Positions 46,132 to 54,832 of a stretch of 64,000 nucleotides of DNA are shown here, in pieces. Source of the stretch: JAXGXJ01 sp963816155 (GTDB lineage: Bacteria; Actinomycetota; Thermoleophilia; RBG-16-64-13); the NCBI GenBank assembly GCA_963816155.1, contig CAWFJE010000011.1, positions 186,001-250,000 on the forward strand, in the 5' to 3' direction. The stretch's first letter is position 1. Each line of letters begins with the position of its first letter. The notes under the pieces are model-generated. The model was not told the origin of the DNA and made no database searches. It saw only the letters and a list, made by a program, of their open reading frames with translations. Both the position numbers and the translations under genes were made by a program.

Positions 46132-47046
46132 CTAGGCGCGCACCACGATGTTGTCGATGAGCCTGGTCGTACCGAAGCGGACCGCCAACGCCACGAGGCA
46201 CTCGCCGGAGACCGTCGCCACAGGCGTGAGGTTGTCCGCGTCGACCACAGACACGTACTCCACTTCGCCCAAGTACACCTCAGCGACCACCGAGCGCACG
46301 GCGCGCTCCAAAGCGGCCGCGTCATGTTCGCCCTCCCCCACCATCTCCTCGGCGAGAGTCAGAGACCGCCACAGTGACGGAGCTTGGGCCCGTTGCTCCG
46401 GGGTCAAGTAGACGTTGCGCGAGCTCATGGCCAGTCCGTCGGGCTCGCGCACGATGGGGCACGCCACTATGTCCACGCCCATGTTCAGGTCGCGCGCCAT
46501 GCGCTTGATGACCGCCAACTGCTGGGCGTCCTTCTGGCCGAAATAGGCACGGTCGGGGCGACACAGGTTGAGCAGCTTGGTCACCACCGTGCATACCCCG
46601 CGGAAGTGCCCCGGGCGCGCGGCCCCGCAGAGACCCTCGCTGAGTCCCTCCACGTCCACCCAGGTTGAGTGCCCGGGCAGATACATCTCGTCATCAGGAG
46701 GAGCAAAGACGAGATCCGCTCCGGCCCCGGCCGCCAGGACAAGATCGCGGCTCAGGTCGCGGGGATACCGGCTCAAGTCATCACGGGGACCGAACTGGGT
46801 GGGATTGACGAAGATGGACACCACCACGAAGGCGCATTCCGCCCGCGCCTGCCGTATCAGGGAGAGATGGCCCTCGTGCAGGGCACCCATCGTCGGAACA
46901 AGGCCCACTGGCTCCCTTCCCGACTCTCGCGCGCCGGCGAGGGAGACTCGAAGCCCATCGCTGGTCGAGGCGCAGGGCGTCTGACTCGGGACTGCCCCTC
47001 TCGACCCGGAACGGCATGTCGAGCCCTCCGCCGGCTCGATGGTCAC
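46132..47046 (-). CDS. panC: Pantothenate synthetase
   Basis: This 304-residue enzyme joins pantoate and beta-alanine with ATP. It has the nucleotidyltransferase HxGH motif in VPTMGALHEGHLSLI near residue 50, and the conserved FVNPTQFGP, YFGQKDAQQ and REPDGLAMSSRN. The first 30 residues are an unusual Ser/Gly-rich extension. The start overlaps the P1 peptidase stop by 4 bases. panB and panD are not adjacent. Confidence 0.93.
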   Translation of the reverse strand: MTIEPAEGSTCRSGSRGAVPSQTPCASTSDGLRVSLAGARESGREPVGLVPTMGALHEGHLSLIRQARAECAFVVVSIFVNPTQFGPRDDLSRYPRDLSRDLVLAAGAGADLVFAPPDDEMYLPGHSTWVDVEGLSEGLCGAARPGHFRGVCTVVTKLLNLCRPDRAYFGQKDAQQLAVIKRMARDLNMGVDIVACPIVREPDGLAMSSRNVYLTPEQRAQAPSLWRSLTLAEEMVGEGEHDAAALERAVRSVVAEVYLGEVEYVSVVDADNLTPVATVSGECLVALAVRFGTTRLIDNIVVRA

Positions 47047-48056
47047 GAGGTCCCCCGGCCTGGCGCCGCGGGCCGCCCGCCGCCTTCGTTCAAGATAGGT
47101 GCGCCCAAGTCAGCGAGATCGGCCACGGAGGGAGCACCAGGACAGCCCTCGGCCGACCGCACGGCTCTACGGATGCCGGCCGCTACGGCTTCGGCGGCCG
47201 CGGCCCCGATCTGGAACACGTTGGAAGGCCGACGGCCGGTGGCCAGAACGAACACGCAGTCGCCATCGACGGGCGTGTGCACGGGATTGATCGCGCGGGC
47301 CATCCCATCGTGGCTCATGCGCGCCACGATGGCGCACTGCACCTTGTCGAGTCGGGCATCCGTCATCACCACCGAGAGAGTGGTGTTCTCCATCTGCCTG
47401 AACAGTGGAGCGTGGGTCATCTCCAGGAGTCGCCGACGGCTGTCCGCAAACGAGCCCCCCTCGCGGGCGCCGGCCAGGATCTCTCCTTGTTCATCGAGCA
47501 CATCGCCCACCGCGTTGACGACGCACAGAGCCGCGACCGTGATGTCCTCGGCGACAGTAACTTTCGACACCGCCACCCCGCCCTTCATGAGGCCCTGGTG
47601 ACCAAGGAGCTTTCCCACCGTAGCTCCCGTTCCCGCGCCCACCGAGCCCTCTTCCACCTCGTTCCCCGACGAGCAGGCTGCAAGGTAAGCATCATCAGGA
47701 GTGGGGCAGGCCTCCGCACTTCCCAAACCCAGATCGTAGATGACGGCGCCTGCCACCAAGGGGATGCGGGCGAAGCGTGTCCGATAGCCTAGGCCTTTCT
47801 CACGCAGGTAGCGCGTGATACCGCCAGCGGCCTGCAATCCGGGAGCGCTGCCGCCGGTGAGGAGGATACCGTGGATCTCGCTGACCGCCGCCATGGGCGC
47901 CAGGAGGTCGGTGTCCAACGTGCCCGGGGCTCCCCCGCGGATGTCGACTGAGGCCGTGACCCCATCCGGGCTAAGGACCACCGTGCAACCCGTGCGACCG
48001 ACGAGGTCGGAGAAATGGCCGATGCTCAGGCCTTCGATGCCAAGGTCGACGGTCAT
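47043..48056 (-). CDS. P1 (S58) family peptidase, DmpA-like
   Basis: This 337-residue N-terminal-nucleophile-type hydrolase is predicted to act as an aminopeptidase or amidase. The family signature VEEGSVGAGTGATVGK near residue 135 contains the G-S autocleavage/nucleophile region, followed by AALCVVNAVGDV near 176 and a C-terminal DGDCVFVLATG. Some members cleave D-amino-acid amides or beta-peptides; the true substrate is unknown. It sits between rho and panC. Confidence 0.88.
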   Translation of the reverse strand: MTVDLGIEGLSIGHFSDLVGRTGCTVVLSPDGVTASVDIRGGAPGTLDTDLLAPMAAVSEIHGILLTGGSAPGLQAAGGITRYLREKGLGYRTRFARIPLVAGAVIYDLGLGSAEACPTPDDAYLAACSSGNEVEEGSVGAGTGATVGKLLGHQGLMKGGVAVSKVTVAEDITVAALCVVNAVGDVLDEQGEILAGAREGGSFADSRRRLLEMTHAPLFRQMENTTLSVVMTDARLDKVQCAIVARMSHDGMARAINPVHTPVDGDCVFVLATGRRPSNVFQIGAAAAEAVAAGIRRAVRSAEGCPGAPSVADLADLGAPILNEGGGRPAAPGRGTS

Positions 48057-48078
48057 GGAGTCATTAGCCCGGCGACGA

Positions 48079-49401
48079 CTACCGGGAGTTCTTCCTCATC
48101 TGATCGAGGAACTCGGTGTTGGACTTCGTCTCTTTGATCTTGCTGATAAGGAGGTCGATGGCTGCATTGGGGTCGAGCGCGTGCAGAACGGAACGAAGCT
48201 TCCAGACCATCTGCGCCTCGGCCGGCTCCATGAGCAGTTCTTCCTTGCGGGTGCCACTATTCTCTATATCGATGGCAGGGAAGACCCGTTTATTGGCCAA
48301 CTGCCTGCTGAGACGTACTTCCCAGTTGCCGGTGCCCTTGAATTCCTCAAAGATGACCTCGTCCATGCGCGACCCGGTATCTACCAGAGCCGTGGCCAGG
48401 ATGGTCAGCGAACCACCTTCCTCGATGTTGCGCGCCGCGCCGAAGAACTTCTTGGGCGGATACAGTGCGGTGGAGTCGACGCCACCCGAGAGGATGCGCC
48501 CGCTGGCCGGAGCCTGCAGGTTGTAAGCGCGGGCCATGCGGGTGATGGAGTCGAGGAGCACGACCACGTCCTTGCCCACCTCTACCAGGCGCTTGACCCT
48601 CTCCAGCACGAGTTCGGTGACCTGCACATGGTTCTCCCCCGGTTGGTCGAACGTGGAACTGACGACCTCGCCGGTCACCGTACGCTCCATGTCCGTCACC
48701 TCTTCCGGGCGCTCGTCGACCAGGAGCACGAGCAGATGCACTTCGGGGTTGTTGGCGGCTATGGAGTTGGCGATGTCTTTGAGGATGGTGGTCTTACCGG
48801 CCTTGGGCGGAGAGACGATCAGCCCGCGCTGGCCTTTGCCGATGGGGCACAGCAGATCCATCACCCGCGCCGATATCCGGTCGGGAGTGCTCTCCAGACG
48901 TAGGCGCTCCTCTGGGTACAGCGGCGTGAGCGAGTCGAAGGTGGGGCGATGCCGTGCCTGCTCGGGGTCCATGCCGTTGACCGTCTGGATCTTCAGTAGC
49001 GCGTGGTACTTCTCGTTGTCACGCGGCGTGCGCACTTGTCCGGTGATTTCGTCGCCGCGGCGCAGCTTGAAGCGGCGGATCTGGGAGAGCGAGACATAGA
49101 TGTCCGAGTCCGACTGCGTGTAGCCTTGCGTGCGCAGGAAGCCGTAGCCGTCGGGCAGCACGTCCAACAGGCCCGTCCTGAACTGCAGCCCTCTGTCCTG
49201 GGCCTGCTCGTTCAAGATCTTCATTATCAGGTCTTGCTTGGAATACTTGCGAAAGTTCTTGATGCCCAGCTCGCCCGCGACCAAGTGCAGGTCGGACAGC
49301 AGTTTGGGCTCCAGTTCAGCTATTGCCAACTTCCCCTCCTTGAGTGCCGTCCCGGTACTCATCGGCTCGGCGGTGATGTCTCCGTTGTCATTCACGTCCA
49401 T
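48079..49401 (-). CDS. rho: Transcription termination factor Rho
   Basis: This 440-residue hexameric RNA helicase has an N-terminal helical domain, the RNA-binding cold-shock-like domain (YGFLRTQGYTQSDSDIYVS near 85), Walker A PPKAGKTTIL near 200 and Walker B VVVLLDSITRMARAY. It lacks the long charged insertion in the N-terminal region that is usual in many Actinomycetota, an argument for a deep-branching relative. It is 19 bases downstream of the GlpX-like gene. Confidence 0.96.
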   Translation of the reverse strand: MDVNDNGDITAEPMSTGTALKEGKLAIAELEPKLLSDLHLVAGELGIKNFRKYSKQDLIMKILNEQAQDRGLQFRTGLLDVLPDGYGFLRTQGYTQSDSDIYVSLSQIRRFKLRRGDEITGQVRTPRDNEKYHALLKIQTVNGMDPEQARHRPTFDSLTPLYPEERLRLESTPDRISARVMDLLCPIGKGQRGLIVSPPKAGKTTILKDIANSIAANNPEVHLLVLLVDERPEEVTDMERTVTGEVVSSTFDQPGENHVQVTELVLERVKRLVEVGKDVVVLLDSITRMARAYNLQAPASGRILSGGVDSTALYPPKKFFGAARNIEEGGSLTILATALVDTGSRMDEVIFEEFKGTGNWEVRLSRQLANKRVFPAIDIENSGTRKEELLMEPAEAQMVWKLRSVLHALDPNAAIDLLISKIKETKSNTEFLDQMRKNSR

Positions 49402-49420
49402 TCTTCTTTCCTGATCTTCC

Positions 49421-50491
49421 CTACAGCGTCCACAGGGACGGGGTCGGTTGTTCTTCGTCCTGGCGATGGATGGTCTTCACCAGGCTGATCTTCTTGCAGT
49501 GCGAACACATGATGAGTGTCTCCGTGCGGACTCCGTCAGACCGCATCTCCACGCCGCGAAGGAAACGGCCCGTGGTCACGGCCGTCATCGCCACGAGCAC
49601 ACCGTCGCCGGCCATGTCCTCCGTTCTCAGAAGAGCCTCGACGTCTTCGATGCCGAGCGCGCGTACGGTGTCCACCTGATAGCGCGACACGGGCCAGAAG
49701 CGGGCCTGCATGGCACCCCCGAGACAACGCAGGGCGGCGGCGGTGATGATGCCCTCGGTGGACCCCCCTATACCCATGCACATGTCGATGCCCGTCTCAG
49801 GGACGGTCGCGGCGATACTGGCCGATACATCCCCATCCTCGATGAGTTTCAGCCGGGCGCCCGAGCCCTTGATCTGGCTGATGAGATCCTCGTGACGAGG
49901 CCGGTCGAGAACGGCGATGGTGAGATCGCGCGGGTGCTTATCGAGCGCCTCACCCAGTGCGCGTATGTTCTGTGCCACCGGAGCATTCATGTCGATGGCG
50001 GCCGCTGCCTTTCCGGACACGACCATCTTCTGCATATACATCTCCGGCACGGCCATGATAGTGCCCCGAGGCCCAGCCGCCAGCATGGCCAGCGCCCCCT
50101 CGAGTCCCCGAGCCAAGGCCTCGTGCCCCTCCAGAGGGGCCACAGCCAGATCCCAGGACACCGACGCCCCAGCAGTGCCGTCCGCAGGCGCGCACGCGAC
50201 CTCGACGAGATCCGTGTCGGGCGGAACAGCCGCCACTGTGGCGCCTACACCCGCATCGGCCTCGGTCGTCTGGCCTGAAGCCAGGCGGCCCGTCACGTTG
50301 AACGCCGTCCGCCCCGCGACCACGCGCGTTCCAAGACTCAAGGCCCGCAAGGCCACCGACATGGCGTCACGGGCGGATTGGTCGCCCGCCAGGCCGTCAC
50401 CCCGACCGACCCATTGCGCGGCAGCGAGGGCCGCGGCCTCGGTCACCGGAGCGAAACGATTACATGCGCAGAGTTCTTCAGGCCTATCCAT
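49421..50491 (-). CDS. GlpX-like (class II FBPase fold) protein with degenerate active site
   Basis: This 356-residue protein aligns to GlpX throughout: FAPVTEAAALAAAQWVGRGD, LEGALAMLAAGPRGTIM, MYMQKMVVSG, and MGIGGSTEGIITAAALRCLGG. Catalytic residues are changed. The usual DP-x-[DE]-G-T motif reads APLEGH (Asp to Ala, Thr to His), the GEGExxEAPML metal segment is replaced by GRTAFNVTGRL, and the GRGDK lysine is Gly. A CSHC pair has appeared near the C-terminus. Standard fructose-1,6-bisphosphatase activity is therefore unlikely. It overlaps the 2-phosphoglycerate kinase gene by 8 bases, suggesting a role in cDPG metabolism (inference). Confidence 0.8.
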   Translation of the reverse strand: MDRPEELCACNRFAPVTEAAALAAAQWVGRGDGLAGDQSARDAMSVALRALSLGTRVVAGRTAFNVTGRLASGQTTEADAGVGATVAAVPPDTDLVEVACAPADGTAGASVSWDLAVAPLEGHEALARGLEGALAMLAAGPRGTIMAVPEMYMQKMVVSGKAAAAIDMNAPVAQNIRALGEALDKHPRDLTIAVLDRPRHEDLISQIKGSGARLKLIEDGDVSASIAATVPETGIDMCMGIGGSTEGIITAAALRCLGGAMQARFWPVSRYQVDTVRALGIEDVEALLRTEDMAGDGVLVAMTAVTTGRFLRGVEMRSDGVRTETLIMCSHCKKISLVKTIHRQDEEQPTPSLWTL

Positions 50492-51494
50492 CGCCCCGCC
50501 TCTCGATGGTTCCCATGCGCTCGTACAAAGCTTCGAGCACGATGCCGACAGCGTCGTCGATGCTTATGTTGTCCACGACCAGAGTTCCTTCCGCGCGGGC
50601 ACGGCCCAATATGTAGTCCTGGATCATGCGGATATCCTCGAAGCCCTTGAGATAGCGCATCACCGCCCGCCGTCCGGAGGTCTCCCGTTCCCGGACGAGA
50701 AAGTGCCCCCGATGCAGGTCGGCGTCCCCTACGGTCACGACCATGGGCAGGATGAGAGCGTCCTCCGACGAGACCTGCTCCGCGGTCATCATGCCCGGGA
50801 CGATGTGCACTCCCTCGATGACCATGCTGGTGCGCTCCTCGATCGCGCGGGCAAGTACCGCCTGCAGCCCTACGTTGACCATCTCCACCTGCTCCATGAA
50901 GCCGGCGATGTGCGAGTCGATCCCACCCCCGAGAGGGACGCGCACCGCCCGATCGGCGTCATAGGACGAGAAGTGGATGGCGGGCATCAAGTTGGGTGAG
51001 AAGAACGCCCTCATAACCTCTCGTATGGTGTCCGTGGAGATCAGCCTTACCAGACCCAAGCGCTCCATGAGTTGCGTGGCCAGAGTGCTCTTGCCTACGC
51101 CGGTAGCGCCTCCCACCAGGATGATGACGGGCCGGTCCTCCTTGCCCAATCGGTCCCACTTGCGGTATCGCTCCAGGTAAAGCTGCCCCTCGATCTCGGC
51201 CAGAGCCACCTCCACCATGTGGCGCAGACCCTCCACAGTGACTTCACGGCCCTTGTCCCCCAGTAGCTGCCACTCCACATCCATGGCCACTGTGAAGGCC
51301 CGTTCGGGAGGAAGGCCTGTCGCGGTCAGCGTGGTCGCCAATATCCCTTTGGAGAACGGCACGGCGTGGCCCTCACTCACCAACATGATGGGTTCGCCTT
51401 GTGCACGCAGGGCACGGTCACGCCTCCGCTGCTTCTCGCCCTCAGACGGCCGTCCCGGCATGCCTGCTCCTCCGCCCTGTCCGCCGGTCGTCAT
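50484..51494 (-). CDS. 2-phosphoglycerate kinase
   Basis: This 336-residue protein is predicted to phosphorylate 2-phosphoglycerate with ATP to 2,3-diphosphoglycerate, the first step of cyclic 2,3-diphosphoglycerate synthesis. After a 35-residue polar tail comes an ATP-cone-like regulatory domain (VPFSKGILATTLTATGLPPE, about 45-125), then a kinase domain with Walker A LVGGATGVGKSTLATQ near 135 and the family stretch RLISTDTIREVMR. M. fervidus-type enzymes have the same order and a length near 300. It is 3 bases from the cDPG synthetase gene. 2-Phosphoglycerate would come from GpmI. Confidence 0.88.
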   Translation of the reverse strand: MTTGGQGGGAGMPGRPSEGEKQRRRDRALRAQGEPIMLVSEGHAVPFSKGILATTLTATGLPPERAFTVAMDVEWQLLGDKGREVTVEGLRHMVEVALAEIEGQLYLERYRKWDRLGKEDRPVIILVGGATGVGKSTLATQLMERLGLVRLISTDTIREVMRAFFSPNLMPAIHFSSYDADRAVRVPLGGGIDSHIAGFMEQVEMVNVGLQAVLARAIEERTSMVIEGVHIVPGMMTAEQVSSEDALILPMVVTVGDADLHRGHFLVRERETSGRRAVMRYLKGFEDIRMIQDYILGRARAEGTLVVDNISIDDAVGIVLEALYERMGTIERRGDG

Positions 51495-51497
51495 ACG

Positions 51498-52889
51498 TCA
51501 GCCCCGCCCGTCATGTCGCTCGACCGCCAGATCTGCCACTCGCCGGACCACCTCTGAAAGGTAACCGGGCCGCGCCGGGGCCACTTCTTCAGGGACGTTG
51601 TCGACGAACACCAAGTCGAGACCTCGCTCATCGGCAGCCTCGGCCACCACGTCGATGGCGGCCGCCTTGATCTCGGTCAACACCGCGTCGACCTGCTTCA
51701 TCTCGGGCCTATCCAAGTCGGCGCGCAGGGCAGAGCGATCGGAGAGATTCGACGACATGAACGCCACCCGGCACTCGTAGCGCTCCTCCAAGCAGTTCCG
51801 CAGCATCCTCTGTTGGCTCGGAGGAGCCGTCGAGAACAAGGCCACGGTGCGTCCCTTGACCGAAGCGGTGGGCCGCGGCCGGAAGACCACGGGGACCACC
51901 ATGGTCGGGTCGATGCTGATGTCTATCGCTGCCTCGATGATCGCGTCCACTTTCTGTCGTGTGGCCATCGGTTCTTCAGCCATTGCAAGGACAAGGGCAT
52001 CGCTAGTCAGTAGGCGATAGGTGCCCAGATATCCCGCCACGCTCTCCAGCGGCTGGTGCGCCCCCGCCACCAGGAGCCGCGCATCCGTATGTACCGGTGG
52101 TACAGCCGCGCCGCTGCCCTCGAATATCACCAGAGCAGGTCTCAGACCTTCGGCTATGGCCGCCCCCTCGGCAACATTGGAGACGAAGGGCTCGCCCGCC
52201 ATGCCGCCCCCGCACCGCCGACATCCGACCGTCACGACCCGGCTGAGCACGGCGTCCTCGAAATGGTCGGAGGCAGCATGTCTGCCTTCCCGGCTCCACT
52301 TGAGCAGGTCGGCTGCCGTGACACCGACCCCACGACCATCGATGACCTCGGGATGCTCGGGGCCGCCGCGTCCCATCGCCACCACGACCACCCCCGGTGA
52401 CTCCCCGTCTCCATATGACCCCGCTGCCTGTAACGTCCGGGCGGCGTACCCGCTGATGGCCGTCTTACCCACCCGCTTCGCCGTTCCCACGATGGAGATG
52501 GAGGGACAGGTACACAGGCGAAGGTCGCTCGGGGGACTGAATTGGAAATCGGAGCCTACGTAGGTGACGTTTCGCGACAGGGTATGGCTGATGAGTCGGA
52601 AACGCTCTACGTATCCTAGCACCGGTTCGTCGCTGAGGTCAACGACGACCTCAGGGCTGTAGGTCGACAGTACACACTCCAGCCCCTTCCCCCAGTCGGT
52701 CTCGCACACCACCGGCAGCCCATAGAGGGAGTCGGCTGCCGAGCCCAAGTCGGCCGGCTTGATCTTCTCTGTCCCACCGAGGAACAGCGCCGCCACAAAG
52801 TCGAACCGGTCTCCGGCCCGCGCGAGCGCATCCACTACCACCGGTGGATAGTGCTCTCCGTCGATGAGCGCGACGGCGGTCGGCCTCAT
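51498..52889 (-). CDS. Cyclic 2,3-diphosphoglycerate synthetase
   Basis: This 463-residue protein matches the methanogen cDPG synthetase family in length and layout. The N-terminal VALIDGEHYPPVVVDAL is followed by an ATP P-loop SIVGTAKRVGKTAISGYAA near 130 and VVVVAMGRGGPEHPEVI near 168. A cysteine cluster GCRRCGGGM sits near 218, and the C-terminal region contains VDAVLTEIKAAAIDVVAEAA. The known enzyme uses ATP to form an intramolecular phosphoanhydride in 2,3-DPG. The product is a solute and phosphate store in thermophilic methanogens; a bacterial copy next to 2-phosphoglycerate kinase strongly suggests the pathway operates here. Confidence 0.88.
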   Translation of the reverse strand: MRPTAVALIDGEHYPPVVVDALARAGDRFDFVAALFLGGTEKIKPADLGSAADSLYGLPVVCETDWGKGLECVLSTYSPEVVVDLSDEPVLGYVERFRLISHTLSRNVTYVGSDFQFSPPSDLRLCTCPSISIVGTAKRVGKTAISGYAARTLQAAGSYGDGESPGVVVVAMGRGGPEHPEVIDGRGVGVTAADLLKWSREGRHAASDHFEDAVLSRVVTVGCRRCGGGMAGEPFVSNVAEGAAIAEGLRPALVIFEGSGAAVPPVHTDARLLVAGAHQPLESVAGYLGTYRLLTSDALVLAMAEEPMATRQKVDAIIEAAIDISIDPTMVVPVVFRPRPTASVKGRTVALFSTAPPSQQRMLRNCLEERYECRVAFMSSNLSDRSALRADLDRPEMKQVDAVLTEIKAAAIDVVAEAADERGLDLVFVDNVPEEVAPARPGYLSEVVRRVADLAVERHDGRG

Positions 52890-52891
52890 GG

Positions 52892-53698
52892 CTATCGCGA
52901 CGGCTCCACCATGTCGCCGCCATTGGTCTGCGACTTGACGTAACTGCTCGTCCCCGCGTCGAACTCCACGATGACCTCACCTCCGTGGAAGGGATAGTTG
53001 CGCGTGATGACCACCCGATCGCCCCTGATCTCGATGAGGTTGTAGCAGGGCTTGGTGTCGCCACGCAGGCGAAGCGTGGCCACCGTGCCCGCGTTGACCA
53101 CGAACATGTTCTCCAGGCGCCACGAGTAGGGCACATGCTTGTGTCCGGACAGCACCAACTCCACCCCGCTCTCGATCAACACCTCGAGCACGTCGCCGGC
53201 GTCGTTGACGATGTTCCTCTCTCGCCCCGTGCCGGGGATGGGCAGAAGGTGATGGTGCAGCGCGAAGATCTTGAAGTTGTCCGGCTCCTCTGAGAAACAC
53301 TCCCGTATCCACGGATACCGATGGCGCCCTATGCGTCCGTAGTCGAGGTCAGGCTCACTGGAGTCCACCCCCACCACCGTGACCCCGTTCTTGCGGATGA
53401 CCGGTTCCCTGGTGGCGAACAGACGCTCGAAGTGGGCGTAGCCCACGTTGCGACTGTCGTGGTTGCCAGGCACGACGAGGACGTCCGGGCACGACAGCCG
53501 GTCCAGATACTCCCTGGCGGCGCGGAACTCCTGCCGGTACCCCATGGCGGTGAGGTCACCCGTGATGATGACGATATCCGGCTGCACGTCGTTGACCTCT
53601 ACCAGCGCGCGATCGAGCAGATTGGGCACGAAGTACTGCGACCCCAGATGGAGGTCCGACAGATGAGCGATGGTGCAGGAGCGGTCGCGCTGGTCCAT
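52892..53698 (-). CDS. Calcineurin-like metallophosphoesterase
   Basis: This 268-residue enzyme has all five metal-site motifs: AHLSDLHLG (8-18), IITGDLTAMG (44-53), VVPGNHDSRN (74-83), FALHHHLLP (near 147) and VLSGHKHVPY (near 183). The family includes cyclic-nucleotide phosphodiesterases of the Icc/CpdA type. It is the first gene of the cDPG cassette (2 bases before the synthetase), so hydrolysis of cDPG or 2,3-DPG is an attractive but untested role. The AAGGAAG ribosome site sits just after two hairpins. Confidence 0.88.
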   Translation of the reverse strand: MDQRDRSCTIAHLSDLHLGSQYFVPNLLDRALVEVNDVQPDIVIITGDLTAMGYRQEFRAAREYLDRLSCPDVLVVPGNHDSRNVGYAHFERLFATREPVIRKNGVTVVGVDSSEPDLDYGRIGRHRYPWIRECFSEEPDNFKIFALHHHLLPIPGTGRERNIVNDAGDVLEVLIESGVELVLSGHKHVPYSWRLENMFVVNAGTVATLRLRGDTKPCYNLIEIRGDRVVITRNYPFHGGEVIVEFDAGTSSYVKSQTNGGDMVEPSR

Positions 53699-53713
53699 AA
53701 TCGACTTCCTTCT

Positions 53714-53751
53714 CGGGACACATCCCGCGCGCCGCTCCGAGAGCGGCGCGC
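53714..53751 (-). promoter_or_regulatory. Tandem mutually exclusive hairpins in the leader of the cDPG cassette
   Basis: On the minus strand an 11-bp perfect GC stem with a three-base loop (53727-53751) is followed by a 5-bp stem with a four-base loop (53714-53727). They share base 53727 and so compete. The ribosome site of the metallophosphoesterase follows within a few bases. No U-run follows either stem, so these look like an attenuator, translational control element or processing site rather than a terminator. Confidence 0.55.
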
Positions 53752-53764
53752 AAAACAGCAGGTT

Positions 53765-54832
53765 CTATTCCCGCGCGGCGATCAACTGTTCCACGGCAGC
53801 CAAGTCCGCCGGCAGGTGCACGATGGGAGGCGACTGGTCTATCGCCGTCTGCGGGTCTTTGAGACCGTGACCGGTGAGGACGGCTACCACCGCGTCACCC
53901 ACAGGTATACCCATATCCCGGTATTTCAGCAGTCCGGCGATGCTCGCCGCCGACGCTGGCTCGCAGAAGACCCCTTCCTTCTGCGCCAGCAGACACTGCG
54001 CAGCCAGAATCTCCTCATCCGTGACATCGCGGATCATCCCGCCTGAATCTCTGGCGGCAGCCAGAGCTTCCTCTCCCCGAGCGGGATTGCCTATGCGGAT
54101 GGCCGTGGCGACGGTCTCCGGGTTGGCGACCACCTCGCCGCGGACCAGCGGATTTGCGCCCTCAGCTTGGAAGCCCCACATCAAGGGCAGACGGCCCGCC
54201 AGTCCCTTGTCATGGTATTCGCGGAAACCCTTCCAGTACGACGTGATGTTGCCGGCATTGCCCACGGGGATGCACAGCATCGCGGGAGCTTCACCGAGAC
54301 GGTCCACGATCTCGAAGGCCCCCGTCTTCTGCCCCTCGATGCGGTACTGATTTACGGAGTTGACCAGAGTGATGGGGTGCCGAGTGGCGATCTCCTTGAC
54401 GTAGTCCAGTGCCACGTCGAAGTTACCCTCTATGGCCACCACCTCAGCGCCGTGCATAAGGGCCTGCGACAGCTTGCCCAAAGCGATCTTGCCTTCGGGG
54501 ATGAGGACCACGCAGCGCATCCCGGCCCGAGCGGCATAGGCCGCGGCCGAAGCCGACGTGTTGCCTGTCGACGCGCAGATGACCGCCGTCGCCCCTTCCT
54601 CTGCGGCCTTGGTGATGGCCATGGTCATGCCCCGGTCCTTGAACGAGCCCGTAGGATTGGCCGCCTCATACTTCAGATAGACGTCGCACCCCAGCTCCCG
54701 GCTCAGCCATGCGGCCGGTACGAGCGGGGTGGAACCCTCCCCCAGCGTGACGGCGACCGTGTCCTTCTGCAGGGGAAGATGCTCCCGATAGCGATCGATG
54801 ACGCCGAAGGGCTGCGAGTCGCGAGCGACCAT
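53765..54832 (-). CDS. thrC: Threonine synthase
   Basis: This 355-residue PLP enzyme converts O-phosphohomoserine to threonine. The PLP lysine is in NPTGSFKDRGM near residue 62, with the phosphate-binding glycine-rich VGNAGNITSYWKG near 190. Its start directly follows the hom stop codon. This is the last step of the hom-thrC pathway encoded here. Confidence 0.95.
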   Translation of the reverse strand: MVARDSQPFGVIDRYREHLPLQKDTVAVTLGEGSTPLVPAAWLSRELGCDVYLKYEAANPTGSFKDRGMTMAITKAAEEGATAVICASTGNTSASAAAYAARAGMRCVVLIPEGKIALGKLSQALMHGAEVVAIEGNFDVALDYVKEIATRHPITLVNSVNQYRIEGQKTGAFEIVDRLGEAPAMLCIPVGNAGNITSYWKGFREYHDKGLAGRLPLMWGFQAEGANPLVRGEVVANPETVATAIRIGNPARGEEALAAARDSGGMIRDVTDEEILAAQCLLAQKEGVFCEPASAASIAGLLKYRDMGIPVGDAVVAVLTGHGLKDPQTAIDQSPPIVHLPADLAAVEQLIAARE

